Below, in pieces: positions 33,479 through 41,873 of a DNA stretch of 64,000 nucleotides. A model generated the notes under the pieces. That model was not told where the DNA came from and made no database searches. It was given only the letters and a program-made list of their open reading frames with translations. Location of the stretch: positions 1 through 64,000 of the forward strand of contig CAJYSA010000002.1 of NCBI GenBank assembly GCA_913777325.1, read 5' to 3'. The translations under genes were made by a program, and so were the position numbers. Within the stretch, counting starts at the first letter, position 1; every line of letters begins with the position of its first letter. Source of the DNA: an uncultured Sphingomonas sp. Lineage in GTDB: Bacteria; Pseudomonadota; Alphaproteobacteria; Sphingomonadales; Sphingomonadaceae.

Positions 33479-34486
33479 TCAGCCCTTCAGGATGCGGCGG
33501 TAGAGCGCGATATAGTCGTCGGCCATGCGCGCCACGCTGAACCGATCGGCGACCGCGCGGCGGCAGGCGGCGCGGTCGAGTTCGCCGACCCGCTCGATCG
33601 CGGCGACGGCCTCGTCGGGGGTGTCGACCAGGAAGCCGTTGACGCCGTGCTCGATCAACTCGGGCATCGAGCCGCGCCGGGTGGCGATCACGGGCGTGCC
33701 GCAGGCCATCGCCTCGATCACCGACAGGCCGAACGGCTCGTCGAAATTGATGAGGTGCAGGAGCGCGCGGGCGCCGCCCAGCGCCGCGATCCGCGCATCG
33801 CCGCCGACCGCGCCGTGATAGCGGATCGCGGCATCGAGCTGGGGGGCGACTGCGCGGTCGTGATAGCCCTGATCCTGGACGATCCCGTACAGGTCGAGCG
33901 CACGCCCCGACGCCCGCGCGGCGGCGATCGCCTCCGCCGCGCCCTTGTCGGGGTGGAGGCGCCCGAAGAAGAGCAGGTCGTCGCTCCCCTCGGCATCGAA
34001 GCGGAAATCGTCGAGCGGGATGCCGTGGTGGATCGTCGCGGCATAATGCAGATCCGGATGCCGATCGGCGTCGCTGATCGCGACATAATGCACGCGGTCC
34101 TGATAGGGCGCGTACATCGGCAGGATGCGATTCGACGAAAAGCCGTGAATGGTCGTGACCATCGGCGTGGCGACCAGCGGCGCGAAGGCGTGCGCGGGGA
34201 AATCGGCCTGGTTGTGGATCAGGTCGAAACGATCGGCCTGCGCGAACAGGTGGCTGAGGTGGCGATGCTCCCACACCTTCGCGTCAATCGCCGGGTCTTC
34301 GGAGTAAGGCGCGGGCACCACGCCATCGAGCGTCGCGGCGGTGATGCTGTCGAGCGTGGCGAACAAGGTGACGTCGATGCCGCGTTCGACCAACGCCTCG
34401 GTCAGGAGGTGGGTGACCAGTTCCCACGGGCCGTAATGGCGTGGAGGCGTGCGCCACGCGATCGGGGCGAGCATGGCGATCTTCAT
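33479..34486 (-). CDS. GT4-family glycosyltransferase
   Basis: A 335-residue GT-B glycosyltransferase. The N-terminal acceptor domain starts MKIAMLAPIAWRTPPRHYGPWE, a form typical of group 1 family members that act on trehalose-like or small-sugar acceptors. The C-terminal nucleotide-sugar domain has FFGRLHPDKGAAEAI and NFDEPFGLSVIEAMACGTPVIA, the EX7E donor-binding motif. No signal or membrane segment; cytoplasmic. It precedes a GH13 glucosidase on the same strand, so it may belong to glucan or compatible-solute metabolism, but donor and acceptor are unknown. Confidence 0.85.
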   Translation of the reverse strand: MKIAMLAPIAWRTPPRHYGPWELVTHLLTEALVERGIDVTLFATLDSITAATLDGVVPAPYSEDPAIDAKVWEHRHLSHLFAQADRFDLIHNQADFPAHAFAPLVATPMVTTIHGFSSNRILPMYAPYQDRVHYVAISDADRHPDLHYAATIHHGIPLDDFRFDAEGSDDLLFFGRLHPDKGAAEAIAAARASGRALDLYGIVQDQGYHDRAVAPQLDAAIRYHGAVGGDARIAALGGARALLHLINFDEPFGLSVIEAMACGTPVIATRRGSMPELIEHGVNGFLVDTPDEAVAAIERVGELDRAACRRAVADRFSVARMADDYIALYRRILKG

Positions 34487-34563
34487 GGATGAATTCCTAG
34501 CTTTGCTTGCCGGATAGCCGTGCCTCCTCCCTCCGTCACCCCGGTGTCTTGCCGTGCCGACGA

Positions 34564-36150
34564 TCAGGACGTGGGGCGGAAGATCATCCCCTCGTTCGCG
34601 CGGAGCGTGTCGCTGGTCGCGCCGCCAAGCGTCGACAGCACCACCGTGCCCGCGAACGGCAGCGGCTTCGCGTCCTGGGTCAGGTTCAGCGCCACGCGCA
34701 GCACCTCGTCGCCGTGCCGGCGTTCGTAGGCGAGCACGCCGTCGGCGGCATCAAGCAGGTGCATGCCACCCACCGACAGCGCGGGATGCGTGCGGCGCAG
34801 CGCGAGCAGGTGGCGGTAGAGCGCGAGCATCGACGCCGGATCGCGCTCCTGCGCGGCGACGTTGCGCGTGTGCCAGTCCGGGTTGAGCGGCAGCCAGGGC
34901 TCGACGGTGGAGAAGCCCGCGAATGGCGCGCCATCCCATGGCATCGGTGTGCGCGAACGGTCCCGACCGATGCCGATCCCGGGCTGGCGCAGCTCCTGCG
35001 GATCGCGGACGCGATCGGCGGGGATGTCGACCTTGCCGATGCCGAGTTCGTCGCCCTGATAGAGCGTGGGCGTGCCGCGCAGCGTGAGCAGCAGCATTGC
35101 GGCGACGCGCGCCTGTGGTTCACCGACCCGTGCGGCGATGCGTGCCGCGTCGTGGCTGCCGATCACCCAGTTCGGCCAGCCATAGGGCGGCAGGCTGGCC
35201 TCATAGGCGGCGATCATCGTGCGCAGGGTGGCGGCATCCCACGCGTTTTCGATGAGCTGGAAGTTGAAGGGCAGGTGCACTTGTGGGCGGTCGAGCGTGC
35301 CGTACCAGCGGGCGTGCGCATCGTTGGGAAGGAAGATCTCGCCAATCAGCACGCGTGCCTGTCCGTCGGCGCCATAGCTGTCCGCCAGCGCGCGCATCTC
35401 GGCGGCGATCGCATGCGCCTCGGGCTGGTCGGTCGAATGGCGCTGGATCAGCCGATCGCGCTCGGTGATGCCGGGGCGCCAATAGGGGTTGGGCGGATTG
35501 TCCGGAAATCCTTCCGCCTTCACGATGTGCCACAGCACGTCGATGCGGAAGCCGTCGACGCCGCGATCGAGCCAGAAGCGCATCGCGTCGAACATCGCCG
35601 CCTTCACCGCCGGATTGCGCCAGTTGAGGTCGGGCTGCGATGCCAGGAAGGCGTGCAGGTAATATTGGCCGCTGACCGGGTCATATTCCCAGGCCGAGCC
35701 GCCGAAATCGCTGATCCAGTTGTTGGGCGGGCCACCATCCGGGGCGGGATCGCGCCAGATGTACCAGTCGCGCTTCGTGCTGTCGCGTCCCGTGCGGCTG
35801 TCGACGAACCATGGGTGCCGGTCCGACGTGTGGTTGGGGACGAAATCGAGCAGCAGCTTCAGCCCGCGCTCGTGCGCGGCGGCCAGCACGCGATCAAATG
35901 AGGCAAGATCGCCGAACAGCGGATCGACATCGCAATAGTCGGCGACGTCATAACCGAAGTCCGCCATCGGTGACGGGAAGATCGGCGAGAGCCAGATCGC
36001 GTCGACGCCCAGCGCCGCGACGTGATCGAGCCGCCGTTCGATCCCCGCCAGATCGCCCACGCCGTCCCCGTCGCTGTCCTGAAACGAACGTGGATAGATC
36101 TGGTAGACGGTGCCGCGTTCCCACCACGGGTGATCGTTTCGCTCGGTCAT
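34564..36150 (-). CDS. GH13 alpha-glucosidase / oligo-1,6-glucosidase-like
   Basis: A 528-residue retaining glycoside hydrolase of family GH13, cytoplasmic (no signal). It starts MTERNDHPWWERGTVYQIYPRSF and has the (beta/alpha)8 motifs LDFVPNHTSDRHPWF, GFRIDVLWH with nucleophile D204, the acid/base E271 in LIGEIFLPND and the third acid D334 in GSHDAARI. The order and spacing fit oligo-1,6-glucosidases, alpha-glucosidases and trehalose-type enzymes; exact specificity is not readable. It would hydrolyse alpha-linked oligosaccharides to glucose. ATG 36150 is used. Divergent from the caa3 oxidase cluster. Confidence 0.87.
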   Translation of the reverse strand: MTERNDHPWWERGTVYQIYPRSFQDSDGDGVGDLAGIERRLDHVAALGVDAIWLSPIFPSPMADFGYDVADYCDVDPLFGDLASFDRVLAAAHERGLKLLLDFVPNHTSDRHPWFVDSRTGRDSTKRDWYIWRDPAPDGGPPNNWISDFGGSAWEYDPVSGQYYLHAFLASQPDLNWRNPAVKAAMFDAMRFWLDRGVDGFRIDVLWHIVKAEGFPDNPPNPYWRPGITERDRLIQRHSTDQPEAHAIAAEMRALADSYGADGQARVLIGEIFLPNDAHARWYGTLDRPQVHLPFNFQLIENAWDAATLRTMIAAYEASLPPYGWPNWVIGSHDAARIAARVGEPQARVAAMLLLTLRGTPTLYQGDELGIGKVDIPADRVRDPQELRQPGIGIGRDRSRTPMPWDGAPFAGFSTVEPWLPLNPDWHTRNVAAQERDPASMLALYRHLLALRRTHPALSVGGMHLLDAADGVLAYERRHGDEVLRVALNLTQDAKPLPFAGTVVLSTLGGATSDTLRANEGMIFRPTS

Positions 36151-36376
36151 CGAGAGCCACAACCGCGCGCGCGCCGATGCGATCCGTCCCGCCCTCGCGA
36201 CGTCAGCAACATTTCGTTATCGTTATGAAGAGGAACCAACAGCTTGGCGCCGTGCTTACACATAGATCAGGGGTGCGGACTTCAGGGGCGGGGCGGTCAT
36301 TTTCGGTTCAGGGCGACAATCGGCATTCAGCACGTTTGGCAGCGAGGCCGCGTGGCTGGCCGGGCTGACCGGGTGG

Positions 36377-37213
36377 ATGGTGCTCGGCGCGGCGGTGATC
36401 GCCGCGGCGCTCGGCACGCTGATGTTCGTCGCCGGGCGCAGTCGCGAGGGTGCACTCAGCCATCGCCAGGGCATGCGGCTGGTGCTGTGGGCGGGCGGCA
36501 TCGTGCCGAGCGTGGTGCTGCTGACGCTGCTGGTCGTCACGCTGCCGGCGATGCGCCCGATCAAGGTGGCGGCGGGCGACCTGCGCATCACCGTCGAAGG
36601 CGAGCAATTCTGGTGGCGCGTCCGCTATCAACCGTCCGGCCAGCCGCCGCTGCTGACCGCCAACGAGCTGCGCGTGCCGGTGGGGCGCGATGTCGAGCTG
36701 CTGCTGGAGGCGGGAGACGTGCTCCACAGTTTCTGGGTGCCGGGGCTGGCGGGCAAGATGGACATGGTGCCGGGGCGCACCAACCGCCTGGTCGTGCATG
36801 CCACGCGTGTCGGGCGGTTTCGCGGGCAATGCGCCGAATTCTGCGGGTTGAGCCACGCGCTGATGGCGTTCGACGTCATCGCGATGGAGCCGGCGGCGTT
36901 CGATGCGTGGCTGGCGGCGCAGCGTCGTCCCGCCGACACCGGCGGGGACGGCGCGCGCCTGTTCGCCGCCAACGGATGCGGCGGGTGCCACCGCGTCGCG
37001 GGCGTGGCCGACGGCGCGATCGGGCCGGACCTGACGCGGCTGGGCGCGCGCGCCACGCTGGGCGCGGGCATTCAGCCGATGACGCACGCCAATCTGGTCC
37101 GCTTCATCCGCGCCGCGCCGACGGTGAAGCCGGGCGCGCGGATGCCCGCCTATCCACAGATGACGAACGACGATGCCGCGACGATCGCGCGCTGGCTGGA
37201 GCAGATGCGATGA
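36377..37213 (+). CDS. coxB: caa3-type cytochrome c oxidase subunit II with C-terminal cytochrome c
   Basis: A 278-residue subunit II: two helices, then the cupredoxin CuA site (H117, C152, E154, C156, H160, M163 in QCAEFCGLSHALM) and a fused cytochrome c domain with haem site C201-G-G-C204-H205. CuA plus fused haem marks the caa3 type, which accepts electrons from cytochrome c. Similarity to the family appears to extend upstream of the only in-frame ATG (about 37 more codons, read from the frame back to a TAG at 36263), yet no ATG, GTG or TTG is available there. The signal peptide and true start are therefore uncertain. Overlaps the next gene by 4 bp. Confidence 0.88.
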   Translation: MVLGAAVIAAALGTLMFVAGRSREGALSHRQGMRLVLWAGGIVPSVVLLTLLVVTLPAMRPIKVAAGDLRITVEGEQFWWRVRYQPSGQPPLLTANELRVPVGRDVELLLEAGDVLHSFWVPGLAGKMDMVPGRTNRLVVHATRVGRFRGQCAEFCGLSHALMAFDVIAMEPAAFDAWLAAQRRPADTGGDGARLFAANGCGGCHRVAGVADGAIGPDLTRLGARATLGAGIQPMTHANLVRFIRAAPTVKPGARMPAYPQMTNDDAATIARWLEQMR

Positions 37214-39735
37214 GCCTCCACGCGCAGGACGATCCCGGCCTACGCGCCGCGCAGGAAGAACGGCTGCGCGCCGTCTGGAAGCCGCCGCAGGGCTGGTTCT
37301 TCCGCTGGACCGACACCAACAACAACCAGGTCGGCGTGTGGTACACGCTGACCGCGTTCGGCTTCATGCTGTTCGCCGGCGTGCTGGCGATGATCATGCG
37401 CGCGCAGTTGGCGGTGCCTGACAACGACCTCGTCTCGCCATCGACCTTCAACCAGCTGTTCACGCTGCACGGGTCGATGATGATGTTCCTGTTCGCGGTG
37501 CCGATGTTCGAGGCGGTCTCGATCATCCTGCTGCCGCAGTTGCTCGGCGCGCGCGACCTGCCGTTCCCACGGCTTTCGGCGTTCGGTTACTGGAGTTTCC
37601 TGATCGGCGGCGTGTTCGTCTCCGGCTCGATCTTCTTCAACGTCGCGCCCGATGGCGGGTGGTTCATGTACCCGCCCTTCACCACCCGCACCGACCTGTC
37701 GGGGCTGGGCGCGGACATCTGGATGCTGGGGCTCAGCTTCATCGAGGTGTCGTCGGTGGCCGCGGCGGTCGAGCTGATCGTCGGCGTGCTGAAGTGCCGC
37801 CCGCCGGGGATGCGGCTCAACCTGATGCCGCTCTATGCGTGGTACATCCTGGTCGTGGCGGTGATGATCCTGTTCGCGTTTCCGCCGTTGATCGCGGGCG
37901 ACGTGCTGTTCGAGATGGAGCGGCTGCTCGGCTGGCCGTTCTTCGATCAGGCGAAGGGCGGCGACCCGATCCTGTGGCAGCACCTGTTCTGGATCTTCGG
38001 CCATCCCGAGGTGTACATCGTTTTCCTGCCGTCGATCGCGCTGTTCGCGATGATCGTGCCGACGTTCGCGCGGCGGCATCTGCTCGGCTATCCGTGGATC
38101 GTGCTGGCGGCGGTGGGAACGGCGTTCCTGTCGTTCGGGCTGTGGGTCCATCATATGTTCACGACCGGACTGCCGAAGATCAGCCTGGCGTTCTTCTCTG
38201 CCGCCTCCGAAGCCGTGGCGATCCCGACCGGCATCCAGATCTTCGCCTTCATCGCGACCATGTGGGCGGGGCGAGTCGCGTGGTCGACGCCGCTGCTGTA
38301 TGTCACCGGCTCGATCGCGATCTTCGTGATCGGCGGGCTGACGGGCGTGATGGTGGCGATCGCGCCGTTCGACTGGCAGGCGCACGACACCTACTTCATC
38401 GTCGCGCACCTGCACTACGTGTTGATCGGCGGGACGCTGATCCCGTTGTTCGGCGGTCTCTATTATTACTGGCCGTTGATCACCGGCAAGAAGCTGTCGG
38501 ACCGGATCGGGCGCACCGCCTTCTGGTTGCTGTTCGGGGGCGCCAATCTGACATTCTTCCCGATGCATTTCTCCGGTCTGCTGGGGATGCCGCGCCGTGT
38601 GTTCACCTACCCCGCGGAGCTGGGGATCGGCGGGTTGAACATGGCCTCCACGATCGGATCGTGGGTGTTCGCGGCGGGCGTGGCGCTGGTGTGCATCGAC
38701 CTGGCGCTCAGCCCGCGACGCGCGAAATCGCCGCGCAATCCGTGGAACGCCGGCACGCTGGAATGGCTGGCGCATCCGGATGACGAGGATTGGGGCATCC
38801 GGTCGGTTCCGTTGATCGAGAGCCGCTACCCGATCTGGGACCAGACGGATTTCGTGAAGAAGGTCGACGAGGGCCGCTTCTTCCTGCCCGATGCCGAGGA
38901 GGGGCGGCGCGAGACGATCGTCACCAGCGTGCTGGATGCCCGCCCGGTTCAGGTGGTGCGGCTGGGCGGCCCCAGCATCAAGCCGATGCTGACCGCGATC
39001 GCGCTGGGCAGCGTGTTCATCCTGACCACCTATCACCTGTACTGGTCGGCGCTGGTCGGCGCGGTGGCGACGCTGGCGATGATCCTGTGGTGGCTGTGGA
39101 CCGGTACCGCCGAAATCCCGGAGAAGGAGTGCAAGCCGATCGGCCATGGCATCAACCTGCCGCTGTATATCTCCGGCGCGTCGGCCAGCGGCTGGTGGGC
39201 GATGTTCATCACGATGATGGCGGACGCCACCGCCTTTTCGGGGCTGGTCTTCGGCTACTATTTCTTCTGGACGCGCCATGAGGACTGGCCGCCGAGCGGC
39301 GTCGGGCTGGACGGGCCGGGCAGCTTCTGGCCAATGATCGCGCTGGCGGTGTCGCTGGCCGGCTGGGCGATGACGATCGCGGCGCGCGAGACGAACCGGC
39401 GCGGCGCGGTGGGGGCCGCGCGTGCGTTGCTGGCGCTGGGCGCCCTCGCCTCGCTGACGGCGATCGGTGCGGGGCTGGCCGGGCCGTGGCTGTCCGGACT
39501 GGCGCCCAAGCTGCACGTCTATCCGGCGATCGTATGGACGCTGGTGATCTGGACGACCGCGCACGCCGGGGTGGGCGCGATCATGCAGCTCTACACCCTG
39601 GCGCGCAGCCTGGCGGGAAAGATGACGCCCAAATATGACGCCGACGTTCGCAACATCACCGTCTACCAGCATTTCATGGCGCTGACCGCGCTGGTCACCT
39701 ACGCCACGATCGGCCTGTTTCCGGGGGCGGCATGA
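37210..39735 (+). CDS. caa3 cytochrome c oxidase, fused subunits I and III
   Basis: An 841-residue fusion. The first ~600 residues are subunit I with CuB ligand H265 cross-linked to Y269 (FGHPEVYI), H314-H315 (WVHHMF) and the haem histidines in FIVAHLHYVLIGG. The C-terminal ~200 residues (from about GINLPLYISGASASGWWAMF) are a subunit III-type bundle. A linker with IPEKECKPIG joins them. Such I/III fusions occur in some caa3 and related oxidases. It reduces O2 with electrons from cytochrome c via CuA of subunit II. It starts on the coxB stop (ATGA) and ends overlapping the next gene by 4 bp. Confidence 0.93.
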   Translation: MSLHAQDDPGLRAAQEERLRAVWKPPQGWFFRWTDTNNNQVGVWYTLTAFGFMLFAGVLAMIMRAQLAVPDNDLVSPSTFNQLFTLHGSMMMFLFAVPMFEAVSIILLPQLLGARDLPFPRLSAFGYWSFLIGGVFVSGSIFFNVAPDGGWFMYPPFTTRTDLSGLGADIWMLGLSFIEVSSVAAAVELIVGVLKCRPPGMRLNLMPLYAWYILVVAVMILFAFPPLIAGDVLFEMERLLGWPFFDQAKGGDPILWQHLFWIFGHPEVYIVFLPSIALFAMIVPTFARRHLLGYPWIVLAAVGTAFLSFGLWVHHMFTTGLPKISLAFFSAASEAVAIPTGIQIFAFIATMWAGRVAWSTPLLYVTGSIAIFVIGGLTGVMVAIAPFDWQAHDTYFIVAHLHYVLIGGTLIPLFGGLYYYWPLITGKKLSDRIGRTAFWLLFGGANLTFFPMHFSGLLGMPRRVFTYPAELGIGGLNMASTIGSWVFAAGVALVCIDLALSPRRAKSPRNPWNAGTLEWLAHPDDEDWGIRSVPLIESRYPIWDQTDFVKKVDEGRFFLPDAEEGRRETIVTSVLDARPVQVVRLGGPSIKPMLTAIALGSVFILTTYHLYWSALVGAVATLAMILWWLWTGTAEIPEKECKPIGHGINLPLYISGASASGWWAMFITMMADATAFSGLVFGYYFFWTRHEDWPPSGVGLDGPGSFWPMIALAVSLAGWAMTIAARETNRRGAVGAARALLALGALASLTAIGAGLAGPWLSGLAPKLHVYPAIVWTLVIWTTAHAGVGAIMQLYTLARSLAGKMTPKYDADVRNITVYQHFMALTALVTYATIGLFPGAA

Positions 39736-40139
39736 AGGACGAGGCACCGCACGGGCCGGAGCGTCGCGGCTTGCGCCATCGTCTGCGCGAGTTGCGCGTC
39801 ACTCTGTGGACGCTGATCGTGCCGCCCAGCGTCTGGGCGGTGCATTTCCTGTTCTGCTATTTGTGGGTGGCGGTGAGCTGCGCGAAGTTCGGTGCGTTCC
39901 CGCGCTTCACCGTCGCTTTCGTCGCTGGCACGATCGTGGCACTGGCGATCATCTTGGCCTCGGGCTGGATCGCGTGGGTGCAGACGCGTACCCCCGGCGA
40001 CCCGGCACCGCACGATCAGGGCACCGATATCGACCGGCTGCGCTTCCTGGCGATGTCGACGTTGCTGCTGGCGGGGCTGAGCTTCATCGCGGTGATCTTC
40101 ACCGCCGCGCCTGCGCTGATCCTGACGGATTGCCGATGA
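39732..40139 (+). CDS. small membrane protein of the caa3 cluster
   Basis: A 135-residue protein with three hydrophobic helices (LWTLIVPPSVWAVHFLFCYLW, FTVAFVAGTIVALAIILASGW, FLAMSTLLLAGLSFIAVIFTA). No catalytic motif. It lies between the fused oxidase gene and ctaG with 4-bp overlaps on both sides, so it is translated together with them and is probably an accessory or assembly subunit of this oxidase. Family not recognised. Confidence 0.75.
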   Translation: MKDEAPHGPERRGLRHRLRELRVTLWTLIVPPSVWAVHFLFCYLWVAVSCAKFGAFPRFTVAFVAGTIVALAIILASGWIAWVQTRTPGDPAPHDQGTDIDRLRFLAMSTLLLAGLSFIAVIFTAAPALILTDCR

Positions 40140-40693
40140 TCGCGCTGTCGGGCCTGTTCCTCGCGTTCGTCACGAGCGCGCTCGGCGTCGCGGGGTTGGG
40201 CATGATCGGCCATATGGCCGCGCATATGGGCGCGGTCGCGGTGGCGGCGCCAGTGCTGGCGCTCGCGTGGCCGGGGCACGGCCGCGCGGGTGGTCCGCTC
40301 GGCTGGGCGACCGCCGAGTTCGTCGTCGTCTGGGCATGGCACGCGCCCGTGCTGCGCGCGCTGGCGGATATGAACGTCGCGGTCGCACTGCTGGAACAGG
40401 CCATGTTCCTGGCGGTGGGCATCGGCCTGTGGCGCGCGGCGCTGGCGCACCCGGCCGGCGGGGTCGCCGCGCTGCTGCTCACCTCCATGCACATGACGTT
40501 GCTGGGCGCGTTGATCGGGCTGGCGCCGCGTCCGCTGTACGCGATGATGGCGATGCATCCGGCCCCAGGGCTGGACGCGCTGACCGATCAGCAACTGGGT
40601 GGAGTGGTGATGCTGGTGATCGGCGGCGCTGCCTATTGCCTGGGCGGACTGGCGCTGCTCGGCACGATGTTGAGGGAGCGCGCGGCGGCATGA
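40136..40693 (+). CDS. CtaG-type cytochrome c oxidase assembly membrane protein
   Basis: A 185-residue integral membrane protein with about six helices, resembling the caa3_CtaG family that helps insert copper into cytochrome c oxidase (not the cox11-type CtaG). Conserved His/Met features visible: MIGHMAAHMGAV, MHMTLLGALIGLAPRPLY and WAWHAPVL. The histidines and methionines would suit copper handling. Starts on the previous gene's stop (ATGA) and overlaps the triheme cytochrome by 4 bp. Confidence 0.82.
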   Translation: MIALSGLFLAFVTSALGVAGLGMIGHMAAHMGAVAVAAPVLALAWPGHGRAGGPLGWATAEFVVVWAWHAPVLRALADMNVAVALLEQAMFLAVGIGLWRAALAHPAGGVAALLLTSMHMTLLGALIGLAPRPLYAMMAMHPAPGLDALTDQQLGGVVMLVIGGAAYCLGGLALLGTMLRERAAA

Positions 40694-41751
40694 CGATCCG
40701 GCTGACATGGAAGCGTGCCGTCGCGGCGCTGCTGGGGGTCGTGCTGGCGGGGTTGCTGTTCGCCTGGTCCGGGATCTTCAACATTGCCGCCTCGTCCGGG
40801 CATTGGGCGGTGACCGAGTGGTTCCTGCACTGGACGATGCGCAATTCGGTGAAGACGCATAGCTTCTTCGACTCGCCCAAGGATCCGATCGCGACCGACG
40901 GGCAATTGGTGAGCGCGGCGGGGCATTTCGCCGCCGCCTGCGCCAGCTGCCACGGCGCGCCGGGCCAGCGCCCGTCGCCCGTGATGCAAGAGGCGATGCC
41001 GCCGGCGCCCGACCTGGCGGTGAATGCGCGGCAATGGACCGATGGGCAGTTGTTCTACATCCTGCGCCACGGCGTGAAATATTCGGGCATGCCCGCATGG
41101 GGGGCGCCGGGGCGGGACGACGAGATCCGCCGGATGGTCGCGTTCGTGCGCCGCCTGCCGGAGATGACGCCCGCCCAATATCGTACCCTGGCCGGCGAGG
41201 CGCAGGGGGCTGGCACTACCGACGTGCGCGCGCTGGGCAGCAACGTGCTGGCGGGATGCGTCGCCTGTCATGGCGCGGACGGGCGGGGCCGGGGGCAACC
41301 GGATATTCCGATCCTGGGTGGGCAGCGCCCCGCCTATCTGGAGACGGCGCTGGCCGCCTATGCCGATGGCCGGCGCGGCAGCGCGGTGATGGGCTATGCC
41401 GCCGCGACGCTGACCGCCGCCGAGCGCCGCGCGCTGGCCGGGCATTTCGCGGCGATGCCGGGGCTGGGGGCCGCGCCGCAAGGCGATCCGCGCGCGCGGG
41501 TGATCGTCGAGCGCGGGCTGCCCGAGCGACAGCTTCCCGCCTGTGCGAGCTGCCACGGCGCGGGCAAGCCGCAGCCGGTGCTGAGCGGGCAGCGGGCGGG
41601 CTATATCGCGGCGCGGCTGCGCCACTGGAAGGGTGACGGCAAGGAAATCGATGTGCGCCTGCCGCAGAACGTTATGCCGGTGATCGCGCGCCGCATTCCC
41701 GAAGAGCTGATCGATCCGCTGGCCCGTTATCTGGCCGGCGAGCGAGGCTGA
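40690..41751 (+). CDS. membrane-anchored triheme cytochrome c
   Basis: A 353-residue protein with an N-terminal membrane anchor (residues 9-27) and three CxxCH haem sites: C84-A-S-C87-H88, C190-V-A-C193-H194 and C285-A-S-C288-H289, giving three class I cytochrome domains. GMPAWG and GQRPAYLETAL/GQRAGYIAARL are typical of alcohol/quinol dehydrogenase-linked or oxidase-linked multihaem subunits. As the last gene of the caa3 operon it probably shuttles electrons into the oxidase or from a dehydrogenase. Start ATG 40690 overlaps ctaG by 4 bp. Confidence 0.88.
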   Translation: MTIRLTWKRAVAALLGVVLAGLLFAWSGIFNIAASSGHWAVTEWFLHWTMRNSVKTHSFFDSPKDPIATDGQLVSAAGHFAAACASCHGAPGQRPSPVMQEAMPPAPDLAVNARQWTDGQLFYILRHGVKYSGMPAWGAPGRDDEIRRMVAFVRRLPEMTPAQYRTLAGEAQGAGTTDVRALGSNVLAGCVACHGADGRGRGQPDIPILGGQRPAYLETALAAYADGRRGSAVMGYAAATLTAAERRALAGHFAAMPGLGAAPQGDPRARVIVERGLPERQLPACASCHGAGKPQPVLSGQRAGYIAARLRHWKGDGKEIDVRLPQNVMPVIARRIPEELIDPLARYLAGERG

Positions 41752-41873
41752 TCGAGGTTCTTGCATTGATTCGCCAAATTGCCAATTTGAGGCGCTGACA
41801 CCGCAGGATTCGCCCCCTGGAAGGCTGCGTCGCCGGCGTGTGGGTGACGTCGGCAACAGGCGAGGAGGCGGTG

